DNA from: Eleginops maclovinus
Lineage: Eukaryota; Chordata; Actinopteri; Perciformes; Eleginopidae
NCBI RefSeq assembly: GCF_036324505.1
Contig: NC_086367.1
Location: 21,597,078 to 21,661,077, forward strand
Reading direction: 5' to 3'
Length of the DNA stretch: 64,000 nt
The notes under the pieces were generated by a model. The model was given only the letters and a program-made list of their open reading frames with translations. It searched no databases and was not told the origin of the DNA. Both the position numbers and the translations under genes were made by a program. Numbering within the stretch: position 1 is the first letter of the stretch; each line of letters opens with the position of its first letter. Below, piece by piece: positions 36,238 to 49,044 of this stretch.

Positions 36238-39200
36238 AAAGCAGATTAAAATGCACAATGGTGCCGAACATGGTGAATGGTTTACCAAGCACAAAAATAC
36301 CTCTATGTTGAACCTGATAACACCACACAACAAAGATAGAGCAACAAGAACATCTTAGAAGTTACAAATGCAAAAATCACACTTGCAGCTCAAGTTCTGT
36401 TAAAGAAAGATGGATGATCAATGCAAAAAAAGTCATATAAAGCACATTAAAGCACATTACAGCGCCTAGTAGTGCTGCAAATGGTTCACCAAGCACAAAT
36501 ATACATCCATGTAGAACTGCTTGAACTCAATACCCAGGCTACAGTATAGTGATTGGACTCGGTCTATAGAAAAACCCTTCCCTGGTCCCACAGAGCACAT
36601 TTAGACTCCAGTCAGTCCACTGAAAGCACTCAGGCTTCAGTTGAAAGCTGTCATTGCAATAATAAATCTGAAACCTGTCCCCCGAGGCTTGATTTATTTT
36701 AATATGTCCGTCTTCCCCCTCTGGTGGCATGGGCAGTTACGTATATGGGGAAGTGATGATGAGTACAGGGAGCAGATGAAGAGTTTATCCCTTCACATTT
36801 ATGAGTTGATGGTGCAGCCTTGGGGGAGAAGGGGGGATCAGACCAGATGCTGTCAAATAGAGACTCACATGAAATGAGTAGAGAGAGCAGGAAGTTTGAC
36901 TCCAAATGAACCGTGACAACTCGGAGGGAAGTAGATCAAAGTGATGATTTGGTTTCATTGGGTGGTCGGTCTATTCTGGCGCTGCAGTGATCTCATCTCG
37001 GAGGCTGCTTTTTCTTCCCACGCGATGCTAAGCGCTCATTAGTGTTCATGTACATAGATTACCTGTAGTGAGTGGGCCAGTCTGGAAAGAAACAACGCTT
37101 TCGCAAAGTACGTCACAGCCACAGTAGTTCCTGTAACTATACATTTAAATCGAACAGCTGTTGCTAATAAAAGCAGACCTGCATCACTTCCTGTTTCACG
37201 GTGGATGTTTTTTGTTTGTTTTTAACCAGAGCAGCCACCCGTTCACCTTTGTTGTTAAGAATAGCACATGACTCAGGTGACCAGCGTCATATAATTCTGT
37301 CAAAGCAAGCAGCATTGGAGTCATGAGATTTAATAGCGAGGTAGCTTTCTATATCCACACACATGGGAAAGTAAATAGCAAATTAAGATGAATAATGTGC
37401 TGCACGATCTTCTTATTCTTGTTGCTTCTCACCTCATTTGGCATTTACTTGAGTCTTGTGTTCAATACATGTAAATATAGTTTTTACCATCTGATGTTAA
37501 ATGGATTTTTCTAAAGATCATACCATGACTCTTCCGCTGTTGTTATTGGTGGCATTTTCTTGTTCCTTCTCACTGCATTTGGCATTTCCATTTGTTTAAT
37601 ATTTAATTGGTGTCTGCTGGTAACACTTGCCACATGCTGTTTTATTTTTCCTCCCTCCATTTACTCCGTATTAATACATCCATGTCTCCACCCTTGGAAA
37701 GTATAGTATCTATTTCAATACAATTTGGACATTTTGAAGGTCTGATATTAACCTTAAAGAGGCCCTAATATACTTATGGAGGTTTTCCTGTGTGTGTCAG
37801 GGTTCCTTTAACTTCACCAAATAAGGACACAGTACATTTTGTGTGAAAGATAAAGACATAATAAGCACTAAATCTCTGATGCCTTAAAACTCCTCCTATC
37901 TCAATATTGGATGTGTCACCTCGATTCCCTTCACTCTTCTCCTGTTATTCCTTCTATCTAAAGGGGGACTAGTTGAATCGAGACAGCACTGGTCGATGGA
38001 ATAAAAACAACACATTATAAATTTGTATTGGGGTAAAAAAACAAAACTGAAATCCTGAAATCCGAAGAGACAAGAGGTTGCCTTCCTTCATGTCATGTGT
38101 ATTTCACTGCTGTGCGTTTCAGTGGATCTGCTGAAAGGGTGTGGGATGATTTGTCAGAGTGACTGAGAGTGAGGGACAGAAATCTGTCAGTCCAGGAGAA
38201 GAGAAGGAGACAAAGTGCCTGAAGCACAGATAGCCAGAAAATATCAATCGCACCACTCTAACGGGAAGAGACAGCCAGCACACACACATGCAGTACAGTA
38301 GAGCTCACACACACATACACACTCAGATACTAAGATATAGAATCACAGAGATCCTTACAGAAACAAAAGCGCACACAAGAAGATCTTGACCGCATATATT
38401 CTGTCTAAACTGAGAAAAGAAAACCTATTAGCTGTTTTATCAACAGTAAATTGAGGTTTTATTTGTATTCATTTCATAGCTCTGTGTTCAGAGATGCTAT
38501 GACATGTTTTAGCAGGCTAAGAACTAACGTTAAGAGCAGGGGAAAGCAGTTTGCCGCCATTAAATTAAACCTTCCAGGAATCCCAAAAGTATTTTTATCA
38601 ACACATCTAAGTTTGGTTTGGAATCAGGAAAGTAAACGAAGCTACAGATTTACTCTGAGGACAGACAGGATGCTTTCGTTGTACAATAACAATAAAGGAA
38701 TTCAGGATGTGTGAGATGTTTGTTTGCAGTCACTGTTAAAAAAGGTACACTGGTCACTTTTCAAGCAAAAGGGCAAAAAAAATGTGCTAAAAAATCTAGA
38801 TTTGAGAATAGATAATCAGTGAATTAGTAAATAAAAGCTGCAGCCCTTGAACAAATAATAATAAAAAGATTGTTATTATTGTTTTATATTTGTACAAAGA
38901 GATTAATTTTATTTATTTTTCAAAACGATTCAAAAATCACGACCGCTGACGACCATGAACTGACCTCTGTATGACTTTTGATCAATGTTGATGTTTGCTA
39001 GAGGGGGTAGGATTGGAAAAGCTTGTATGCTTCTTCTTGCCGCTTTTGAACATGAACTTTGTTATTTATACTTTGTAAAGAAATATCTCTGTTAACATGT
39101 TCAATACATTCACTTAAAGGTCTTACATACACAAGCACATGTGCTGGTTATTTCCTTTACATGCACCTCATATAGACCATGCATAGTAGGAGATATCTCC

Positions 39201-40229
39201 CTTGACAGTTCCACTAAACAGCAGATCATAGATATGTCTGGACTTGAAGTTCAGCTTGTGAATTAAATTGAATAAAATCCTGTATGTTGTCATACCACAA
39301 ATAATCGCCCCCCAGTCAGACTGGTAGTGGACTCATGTGAAAGCTTGTTGGTTTTTTTGGCCACTTTTGAAGATAAAAACCTGTACCTGTGTTACGCAAA
39401 CAAAACAAAAATAGCAACACTAAGTGCAGAAATCCACCAGCCGGGGCCTTTAGAGGAGCGCCATCCTCCATCACGAGCCATTGAGCCCAGTCCATTTGCT
39501 GCTCAGTGAGCCAAGTCGGCGTGTAGCCTGCATCACAACACAATACACACTGACGGGACGCTGCCAGACTAACATAGAGAGAGAGAGAGAGCCAGTCACC
39601 CGTTTCACAGTCCAAACACCCTCAAATCTACTGTATAAATCTGTTTTGACAAGCAGTAATTGTGCATCTAGCACTCTATGGGTAGGTGAAACATTCTGGC
39701 TGATTGTCTCCACACAAATATTGACCGAAAAATCTGCAGAGGCATCCCAGCGTTAGCCGCAGCCGCTACGATCAATAACATTTCTGCAATCTCTCTTAGT
39801 AAAAATGAGTGTTTTCTCCAACATCGCATTGTTTACTTCTCATTAGGGCAACTTAACAGACCACTTATGGCCGTGCAAAAAGGATAATGGGTTTTGTGAG
39901 TGAGTGGAATTGGCTACAGGTGGGGGTGCTGATGTGTGAAAACTATCTGTGCCAATATAAATCCCCAAACACAGATGTACACTCAAGATGTTAAGAGAAG
40001 TGGAGTAAATCCATGACCAGTATCAGGAGAAGCACTCAAATACTTGACTCAAAGTGTGACTTCAAAAGAAAAATAACAGTCTTTCCTCTTAACTATGACG
40101 AGTAGATCAGCAACTAGCTTCATGCAAAGTACTTGTGTGTAAGAGTGTGTTACAAACATTACTAATTCAGTAAAAGTTTGAAGAAAAGTAAAAATATTTT
40201 GATATACTACATTAGAAGTTACAGGTTGC
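36238..40229. other. kcnh5 upstream intron, no gene seen
   Basis: A short MITE terminus lies at 37753-37795 (AAAGAGGCCCTAATATAC then GGAGGTTTTCCTG). (CA)-rich stretches lie at about 38280-38325. No coding exon was seen. Confidence 0.5.
37753..37795 (+). mobile_element. MITE, ~400 bp family, copy 8 (terminal fragment)
   Basis: Only the first ~40 bases of the family are recognisable. Confidence 0.5.
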
Positions 40230-40560
40230 ACCTACCTAGCTTACCTTAGCTTAGCTCTACTTAGCTTAGTGTAAAGACCAGAATTAGGGCTAGTTTGGCT
40301 CTGTCCAAAGGTAATCAATCAACTTAGAAGCACGTATAAAAGCTACTGACTTTAACTTTGCATGGTAAGTTACAGATAGCAGCCACTTAGCCTAGCTTGC
40401 TGTATTAGCCTAGCTCTACTTAGCTTAGCGTACAGACCAGAAGCAGGGCTAGTCTGGCTCCGTCCAAAGGTGTAAAAAAATGGATTAATAGTCAAATATA
40501 AAGCTCACTGATTATAACTCCTTATCTGATTCGTTATGTGAGAAAGTAGCAGACTATTTG
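40230..40560. repeat. Tandem pair of a dispersed fish repeat, 159-bp period
   Basis: The block AGCTCTACTTAGCTTAGTG, then AGACCAGAATTAGGGCTAG and CTCTGTCCAAAGGT, starts at 40253. It recurs at 40412 with a few changes (GCGTACAGACCAGAAGCAGG, CTCCGTCCAAAGGT). A third, more distant relative is at about 23050-23130. The sequence is of a type common in fish genomes; I cannot assign its superfamily. Confidence 0.7.
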
Positions 40561-41038
40561 CTGACAGGGAGCAGTCACTTCCTGGAGTTCTGCCATCACT
40601 GTGGCAGCTAACTGTCAAAGGTGCTAAGCTAACTAGCAATAGTTGGTGGATGGTATCCAACTTCTAAACCTGACTTTCAGCAATAAAAGGAAAGAGAATA
40701 CGTGTATTTCACAAAACTATTCCTTTAATAAAAAGCAACACCAGAGAGATTTTAATTCCAACTCTAAAAGATGTCAATAACCAACCAAAAAGGCAGGACT
40801 GAAAGGAACAACAAAACCAACTATAGCTATTTTGTGATTTTTGGCAGTACAAATGTAATTGTTCTGATCACATGCATTACAACTATTGTTTAGACCCATT
40901 TTCTACTTTTCTAACATGTCAAGTTTCTTTTTAAACCAAATATATAAGTTGAAGTCTGGCACCCAAACAGTATTAGACCTCAAATCTCCAAACCCATGAT
41001 TACTGGCTTAGAAATAATAAGGGTAATGAAGTATATCT

Positions 41039-41335
41039 TGTAGCGATGTTTGTGAAGATGATGAAGAAGTCTCCGAAGCCACCAGCTTGTATATAATAAG
41101 GTTTATTACAACAGCATAGTAACAGACACCAACACGGGCGATGTGAGCTTCCCAGGGCCAATTGTGGAAGTCCCTCGAACAGTCTTTGTGCATGCCATTT
41201 AAAGAGGAAAAAAGAGTGTGCGCACCCAAAGTGTGTGTCTCCCATAAGGTAAACAATACCCCTACGTGCCCCACTAAGGGGCCTAGGTCAGTTCCTTAGC
41301 TGGACCCTAACGTATTCCAGATGTTGTTATTCACA
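41039..41335 (-). mobile_element. Solo LTR-like element
   Basis: Read on the minus strand the 297-bp segment starts TGTGAATAAC and ends CGCTACA, so TGT...ACA. An AATAAA polyadenylation signal (GTAATAAACCTTATT) lies ahead of the last ~75 bases, as in an LTR R/U5 region. Flanking pentamers TATCT (left) and TTTCT (right) match at four of five bases, consistent with an old target duplication. No internal retroelement genes are adjacent. Confidence 0.45.
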
Positions 41336-44071
41336 TTTCTTCCCCCCAGTATTCCTCTGGCCTCAGAGAATATTCACCTTCGTGTATCTCCAGATTAAAT
41401 ACACCACAGTAAGATACAAAAAAGGAAGGACCAAAAGACAGACGGATAACCTTGTCTATTATTTCAATGTTAAGATACTCCAGAATAACTAAAGATGAAA
41501 ATCGGAATACAGAGTCACGTCTCACGCTGGGAGAGTTAAAAAGAAATATGCAGAGACATCAGTGAGCACCCGCTGATGAAACACATTTGGAGCTCAGTGA
41601 TGAGTTGCCTTCCTCAGTATGTTAATCGCTCTCATAAATCTTTATTCAAATAATGCGTTTTGGACAGTCGGGAACATTGCATGGTGCTCAGTACATATCA
41701 TAATATCCCTAAAAATCCAATCTGTGCTTTTATATGTATTCTTAAATCCTATTACTGTGTATTCGATGCACCAGCTGGCTCTGCTTGGTAAACCAATCTG
41801 CTCTTCTAGATTTCTGAGCAAATGTTTGACTCACATATGTTGTCTATTTACAAATACAATGTTCTATTTGTGAGCTTCGAGCCGTGTTCAAGACCTTTTT
41901 CTCAACAAAGCATGGTTCGCCCTGAAAGCAGCTTTCCCAATTAACACTTTCTCAACAACCTTCTCTTGTAAACAACTGATGTCCTTCGCTTATGAAGAAA
42001 TGTAATCCTCTGTAGGTCAGGTACCAGATGAGGAAGATCAATGCCAAGAGAAAAAAACATATGTACAGTCAGGAATGAAACCTCCCATGGGGCATCAACA
42101 AATCACCTTCTTCTCTTTCGTTTTTTGGGGTAAAAATGTCGCCAATAAAGCCATTTTCCAGATAGCTTAATACTTCTCACACTGCTGATATGCAAACTCT
42201 TTTTAGATTAACTCAAATGAGGATAAAACAGAAACTACAATGAAAACAGTCTTCTATTGTTCTGGCTTTTTCCTGGTTTTTGTAATCAGTTTTCTTATTC
42301 ACTAATGATGATTGACAGCTAGAGGTTTATCTGAAGGTTTAAATACAAACCACAGCTCTGCAAACTGTGTGCAGACAAACCAGGACTAATGAGAGGCTGA
42401 CGGGTAACCTTTATTATTGGCACAAACAAAATAAGGGATTATCCTTTCAATTATTCTACTGTTTCACCAAGTGGAAATCCTTCTGAATAGGAACGCATAA
42501 AAATAAAAATAATAGGAACCGATGATTTATTGTTTCCACTATTTGTGCACAAATGTTTTTCCTCTCAAATCAAGAAGACAGAGTGTTGCAGCTTCTCTGA
42601 TGGGATGCGTCAGTACGCATCCCATCAGAGAAGCTGCAACACTGCAGACACAAATAAGCACTGCAGACACAAATAAGTCGGCTCTGAGGTCTCACTGCTG
42701 AAGGTAACAAGGCCATGAGGGGCCAGGCGGGGACCTCCCTGTGGACCGAGGGGAGCAGGCTTCAGATGGAGTAATGAAGTCATGGAGGACCACTCATAAC
42801 GAACCAGAGCCTGGTAAACAATGGGATGGTTTCATGAACGATGACAAGTGAGCCGAGGCCGGGGACAGCTTGTCGACTGTCAAAAAGCAGTCAATATGTG
42901 GAGGGATGCCGGGTCAGAAGGTCAGATATGGACGGATGAAATATGGATAAGAGTAGAGGTGTAAAAGCTCAACCAACTAGGAGCTTTATAAATGTATGTA
43001 GTTAGTTTTTCTTGTACGTTTTATCGAAGATGTCTTGCAGAATTATCTGTGATTGAGGAACTAAACTGACCCTTTTAAAGGGCAGAACAGTAATGAAAGA
43101 AACCCTGATGCCGTACAGACAACTATACTAACAATGTAAAGGAAACCTGACTGATAGCAAAGGCAATGCACATGATAATTGTTGACCTCAAATACAGAAA
43201 ATGTATCCTGAACCATTTGACTCATTCACAGAGCGTGCATTACTGATAGTAAAGGACACTTCCTAGCAATAAACATGTGCTTTTTCCCCAAATAAAGTAT
43301 GAATTATATCCTTAAAATCAAAGAAATGTTTCCTCTAAAGCCGTGCGAATCTTAGGATACATTTCAAATGACATCTTCAACAAAAGAGAGAGAGAGGCTA
43401 GAGCATTTTAAGTTGTCTGTAAGCTAATAAGAACAGCATTGAGGTTCATTACTCAGACTGTATCTAAAAATCATTGGACATCATCTGGTCAATCCCATTT
43501 GTCTTTTCTCCACGGTACTGGCATTGAACAGTTGAATGCAAGGTCAAGGTAAATTGTTAAATGGTTTTAAAAGGAACACGCAAGCTGAAAAAGTTGCTAA
43601 CATGAGAACTTTGCAAAGTGCTGAAGCAGAGGAAAGTTCAGTGAACATCTAAGGAGCAAAATCTCCCTCCTTTTAATTCTAATATTCCATGGCATTCATC
43701 AAAAATAATGAATGCTCCAATTAAAATGTTTAATAACAAACACTTAATGAGGCAATTAGGGCAGAGTAGGATATCACACACAGACCAATACTTTGTGTGG
43801 TTTTCTGGAAACAATGCGAAACAATCTCTTACGCAATACAGGATTCACTGGTTATTGACCGACTGAAATCACTTGTTCACTTGTCAAAAACATCAATACA
43901 AACATCTCTAATGATTGTGTACTTGTACGTCTCCTTGTAAAGCGCTATAGTTTAACTGGATGATTTAAGCCCCCCCCCCCCACTTACCCGTCCTTCCATT
44001 AAAAAATAAAAATGATAATTGGGCCACAGGAAAATCTCAATTAAGATGATAGATTTAACTGAACACAGTCC
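41336..44071. other. kcnh5 upstream intron, no gene seen
   Basis: The stretch contains the 29-bp hairpin at 42582-42643 and its adjoining 19-bp tandem duplication, a (GA)n run near 43389 and a poly-C run at about 43970-43981. No exon was seen. Confidence 0.5.
42582..42643. repeat. Perfect 29-bp inverted repeat with 4-base loop
   Basis: The left arm 42582-42610 (AGTGTTGCAG...GGGATGCGT) and right arm 42615-42643 are exact reverse complements, separated by CAGT. The right arm overlaps the first copy of a 19-bp tandem duplication, CACTGCAGACACAAATAAG, at 42640-42658 and 42659-42677. It has no run of T and is intronic, so it is not read as a terminator. Confidence 0.95.
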
Positions 44072-44447
44072 CTTAAAGGAGCCCTGTTATGCTTTTTGAG
44101 GGGGGGGGGGGGGGTTCCCTTTTTCCTGTTGTGTGTTATATGTTTCTCTCCGACACACTCCCCCCCTGCCTGAAACATCTCCACTGGACTCCTTTGTTTA
44201 CTTCTGCAACATAGTGACATCACTACTACTCAACACTCGCACTTCTACTGGCAAGCGCTCCAACACATTACACGCGATAGGATAAGGGGCGGGACATCTC
44301 TAAGCAGTTGACCAATCACAACAGAGCCGGCCAGCTAACCAATCAGAGCAGACTGGGCTCTGGTTTCAGACAGAAGGTGAAAAGAGGTGCTGCAGCACAG
44401 GCAGTATGAGAAATAGAAAGTAAAATGAGCATAATAAGTCCTCTTTA
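44072..44447 (+). mobile_element. MITE, ~400 bp family, copy 9
   Basis: A near full-length copy interrupted by a 14-base poly-G run at about 44101-44114. It has a GC-box GGGGCGGG (44286-44293) and CCAAT at 44312-44316 and 44339-44343. The ends TTAAAGGAGCCCTGTTATGC and GCATAATAAGTCCTCTTTAG are imperfect inverted repeats of each other. Confidence 0.88.
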
Positions 44448-45208
44448 GAAGCAAGAAGTTAAGGTCCTAGTGTGTGTGACTGTAAAAAGTTGCTGCAAGT
44501 CCTTGATGGTCCGTCAGTAGCTCCCTGTGCAGGGCGCTGGCATCAGATGACACCTGCAGCAGACATTGATTGAGCTCCTGGTTTCATCTGCCTTTCGCTC
44601 TGGGAGGAGGAGAGGTCGCTCTGACTCCAGTTAGACGTCTACATGTGAGAGGATCTAACATCTGAGGGCATTATTCACACCGTCTGCTGAAGAGTGAAGT
44701 GGCTTTTTATCTGCGGTGACTTGGATCTGCAGGTGAGACAGGTACAGACTAAACTCAGGGGATAATCACAGCACGGCACGATTATCCCAACTGTCAGCCA
44801 TTATGTATCAAGAAGACCGATCTATCAAGCCTGGCACCTGCCTGATTCATGTCTGACTGTAACACGTTTACCCCTGCATAAATTACAAGAACATTATAAT
44901 GAAAATAGGAGAGATTGCCTCCTTTATGGGCTTTTCACTGTGGGAACGATTTGGTATTGGGTACGTAAATGAATGAGCGAGGAAGGATGATTACAACCGG
45001 CGATAATTATGGAAATGGCTCGTGAGTCACTATACACACCCAAACCCCCCTGGTGATTCACGCAAAAAAACTGCAACTGATATTAATTATGTATGGCTGA
45101 GCTCTAGTGTAATGTTTTGAAATTCATAGCAATGTTTTATTATTTTTGCTGGCAAATCAGCATACGTTTAATCGCGTGCCAATGTATGTGCTTTACTACT
45201 CCCACATA

Positions 45209-45244
<36 letters not shown>

Positions 45245-46740
45245 TGCAATAATCTGTGAAAAGTGCACATAAGCACCAGCTGATACAAAAGCAACAATAA
45301 CCAGGTCTCAGAGAAGCCTTCACACCACATTTGCACACATTTCTAAAAGAAAAACTCTTGTGATAATGGTGGTAAATGTCAGTCTTAATGCCCCCGCAGG
45401 TGTTCAACTGTAGATCTTAAAACTGTGAAGGTTATAGTGTACGATTCAGTTCATTCAACACTATTATTATCATAAGACCCTTCAGTGAGTCCCCTTGTTT
45501 TATGGATGCCCCTATTGTCAGTAACTACTCCCATCACAGTATTAAAGTCACTCGGATTGATTTGCAGCAGTCCTATCCTCTAAGGCTGCTTTCAGACGAC
45601 AGCACTTACTGTACATCAGAAAATGCAGCTGGCTTATTTAGATTTGGCCAATCAAACACACACATTACTAAATGATCCGCCGTATTACTTGAGTTTGCAT
45701 ATGATCACCTTACTGGTACCTGGAACAACAGTGTTGTTTGCAAGGGAGAACATTTATAATTCCAATGGCAAAAACCCCCTATTAGAGCCCATTTGGGTTG
45801 TGCAAAGATGACATATTCTTGAGGCAAACCAACAAAAAGCAATGCAATTTTTCCTTCAGATCTGTAAGAGTTGGGTAGGCGATTATTCCCGATACTTACA
45901 AGTATAATTTTCGAAGTGTAAATCCAACGCCAGGCTATAAACAACTACAGTCTCATGACACGTCACCGCCGCTAAGCTAAAGGTGGTTCGTGTTCGGCGT
46001 GATGACGTTTAGAAGTCTCATTAGGTGACTTGTGAGCAACCACAGTTTCAGAAGATTCGTTTTGTATTAAAAACACACTGAAAAATGGACCTGGAGACGA
46101 GATTGAAAGTGGGTAAATGTTAGCCAATTTCCATATTTTAGGAGTCATTCCTACATCAGTCTATGAGGTACTGTTGACCAAATCCATGCATGATGAAGGC
46201 TGTCTTTCCCCCACATCTCAGAGCCACTTTTCCCTTTGTAATCTGCATGCTAAGACTCCTTCACACAGGCAGGGGTCAATGGACTTTTTTTTGCTGACAG
46301 TCTAATCATAGACTGCCATTTCATTTTAATTGCAGTTCTGTCTTCATTAGGGCTGTCAATTTCAGCTGAGACAGAAGCCGTGGTAAGAGTTTCAGTGTAG
46401 CAAAGAAATATGGCATTGACAAAGCAGTTGTTATATCTGTTTGTTGACTTACACCCACCCATTAAACTGCATTGATATCATTAGCAGTTTTTACACCCAA
46501 GCACAAGGGCTCGACTCATTTCCCTGTCGATGCAACAACAGTCAATAAACGTTACACAAGACCTTTTGAGTTGCAGGAAAAATTGGACATGTGGGCAGCA
46601 ATTCAGAGGTGTGAAACCAGACCAGAGTGATCACACGCTGCACTGAGTTGCTCTTTTGTTTTCCTTCTATATCAAACTGATTTAGAGTAGGTCACTTGAG
46701 TCACGCTTTCTCTTACCATCAAAGACCTGCCTCTCTTTTT
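44448..46740. other. kcnh5 upstream intron, no gene seen
   Basis: A short (CA)n lies at 45211-45242. The stretch at 45930-46060 (minus) carries ACCTTTAGCTTAGCGGCGGT followed by GACGTGTCATG and is related to 1430-1560. No exon was recognised. Bases 44860-45020 have motif-dense, AT-rich texture and could be a conserved non-coding element. Confidence 0.45.
45211..45242. repeat. Short (CA)n microsatellite
   Basis: About 16 CA units. Confidence 0.95.
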
Positions 46741-46914
46741 TTAAAGGACATATAATGCTATTTTTATGCCTCTACTGGGACATGTTTAGATACTTTTATG
46801 TTCAAAAAGGTCTTTATTTTTTCTCAGATTTGGGATTTTAGCCTTTGCAGATCATGCACAAAAGCCTACAGGAGAGGGAAAAGCCCCCAAAAAGCATAAA
46901 AGGGCCCCTTTAAA
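46741..46914 (-). mobile_element. MITE, ~400 bp family, copy 10 (internal deletion)
   Basis: Reverse orientation. The ends AAAGGACATATAATGC and AAAAGCATAAAAGGGCCCCT are retained, while the central GC-box and CCAAT region is deleted. Confidence 0.75.
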
Positions 46915-48120
46915 ATGTATTTCAAATGAAGCTCAGCTGATCCTGCATGATTATTACAAGAGTAGAGAATTAATTACTCAGTGTATCATGCAGTACATTC
47001 CTTTATTATTATTTCTCCTTTCATTTGTCAGCTCTGTCTGTCTGGGCAAAAGTATTTCTCCATATTTCCAACTTCATCCACCGTTATGAGAAAATATTTC
47101 ATAACGTCGACAGAAATCTCTCCAGTACCGAAGCTCCTTCAACAGAAGCAATAACAAACTCCCCAAAATAGGAGTCACAAGGTTTCACTTGACAGCAGAA
47201 ATATAAATCTCACAGCGTGTGCTCGTGCTCTTTCTGTAGTTGCCGTGTCAACAGGTTTATCGAGGCAGGTCCGGGTGAAAGAGGATTGAGGTTTCTTTCC
47301 TTTTTGCTGTAAAATGTCTGGACTTCCCTGACGACCCTAATTCTGCATGAAGAGGGCGAGGAGACACCTATCTGCCCATCCATCCATCCATCCATCCAGC
47401 TGATAGCTGATATCTTTTCCCTGGTCGGGGAATACGGCGTTTGACGGGTGAAAGAGTAACAGCCGTGTGTGATCTGTGGTCGGCGCGTGTAACCTAATTT
47501 CCTGCCGCGGTCAGCTCAGCATGTCAGCGTGTCAGAGAGAGCGGCGGGCGCAGTCGAGTGGGTTCATTAGAGGTCATGTCAGTCAATACATCCAGGAAAT
47601 AGGCTTCGATATGACACAGATCTTCAGATGGGCATCACACTCCTCACCACTGCAGGTAACAAGCTCAACAGAGGTTTTCCTTACAGGTTTTTAAGTGATG
47701 TCAGAGGGCCATTTATCTGATGTAAGATGTCAGAGTAAAGGAGAAGAGCTTACAGTAGGAGGCTGGTTGAGCTAGTGGTTAGCGGTGTCAAGGTATACAG
47801 CGACTACATTCACGTTAGCCATCAGCTACTACCGCTCCCAAATAGAAAAATACAACATTTAAATCAACGCTACTCAGAAGAAGAAACTGTGATTAGAAAC
47901 CTCTTCTTGTGCAGAGGAGCAGGAGTCAGATTTGTCTCATCACAGGACGAGATGTTTAAGTATTCGGGGTGAAACTCAATGCTGTAAACTCTTATAGTCT
48001 GTGCAGAGGACGGGGCAGTCACAGCCGGTGTGGTGACACTGTGCTAGCTGGAAACAAATGCGATAGCAAGGAGACACCTAAACATCGTTAAAGCACTGAA
48101 AACTTAATCATAATATTTAT
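46915..48120. other. kcnh5 upstream intron, no gene seen
   Basis: A short (ATCC)n run lies at 47378-47399. No exon or repeat family was otherwise recognised. Confidence 0.45.
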
Positions 48121-49010
48121 TTTATTTAGACGTTTATTGATCAGGGACAAATGCATTAAACATTATTTCAAATGAAGTACAAAACAGATGTCATGCATAC
48201 AAGTTACTAGCTGAAGCTCATTTGCAACCCCTGTCCTCGGTTAGGCTTTTGCTATTAAAACAGAGTTCATGAGCAAAGTTCGAAACGGTACAGAAACATT
48301 AATAAAGAAAACATAAAGACAGAATCGATACATAAACAATAGTCAAAAACATAAAAGGCAGGACACTAAACGAGAACAGTAGGATATAAAAGTCAATGTT
48401 CACTGGTTTGTTTCAGTTTCAGCCGTTGTTTTACTTCAGTGTTAAAAGCCTTGAGCTCTGTCAATGTCTTTAATGCAGGTGGTAATGTATTCCATAGGCT
48501 GGGACCTATTACTGAGAAGGACTGTCCGAATGTTGTCCTGCGTTTCACTGTTCTACAATTATTGCTTGTTACACTCCTAGTTCTAATTCCACTGTTTTGT
48601 TTGGTTACTAGTTGGTTAGAGTAGAGTGTTTCTGGAGCAAGGTTGCTCACACACTTGAAAGTCAGTTTTAAGAATGAGAGGCCTAGAAAAACTGTCAAAA
48701 CCTAAAAGATTATGTTTCTTGATCATTTGGCAATGGTGCCATCTAGCAGGTTTATTATCCATTACTTTCAGTGCCTGTTTGTATAATGACCTAATTGGTG
48801 CCGGTGTTGTTTGATGAGCTTGACCCCAAACGGTTGTACAATATCATAAATGGGAGAATATCATGGCATGCATGAACGGTTGTGCTGCCTTAAGGGGTAT
48901 ATATTGTCTATTCAGACGAAAGCAGTTTAAATTGGCTTTGACAATATAGACATTTCTTTGTCTTTAAGTCTTGATTGAACAAGGACCATGCGTACAAATA
49001 CATTCATCTC
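48121..49010 (-). mobile_element. L2/CR1-like LINE, 3' fragment
   Basis: A 5'-truncated non-LTR retrotransposon in reverse orientation. Its coding remnant is described at 48389-48965, and the remaining left part (48121-48388) would be its 3' untranslated region. Truncation at the 5' end is the normal outcome of target-primed reverse transcription. The exact limits are estimated. Confidence 0.7.
48389..48965 (-). pseudogene. Broken LINE reverse-transcriptase C-terminus
   Basis: Minus-strand translation gives a familiar LINE ORF2 C-terminal region. Pieces include QYIPLKAAQPFMHAMIFSHL, CTTVWGQAHQTTPAPIRSLY, KQALKVMDNKPARWHHCQMI and KKHNLLGFDSF in one frame. The other frame continues with FLGLSFLKLTFKCVSNLAPE and ends in FSVIGPSLWNTLPPALKTL. 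The TVWG and SLWNTLPP motifs typify L2/CR1/Rex-type elements. An in-frame TGA (48844-48846) and a frameshift at about 48680-48698 show it is dead. No endonuclease or catalytic reverse-transcriptase core is present. Confidence 0.8.
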
Positions 49011-49044
49011 AAACAGAGAGAAGACGCTATGTGCCATAACATGT

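Noticed and set aside
41000..41274. Reverse open frames containing GGFGD as a possible potassium-channel pore exon
   Set aside because: The GFG is fortuitous. The surrounding residues do not match S5-pore-S6, and the sequence lies in an LTR-like element.
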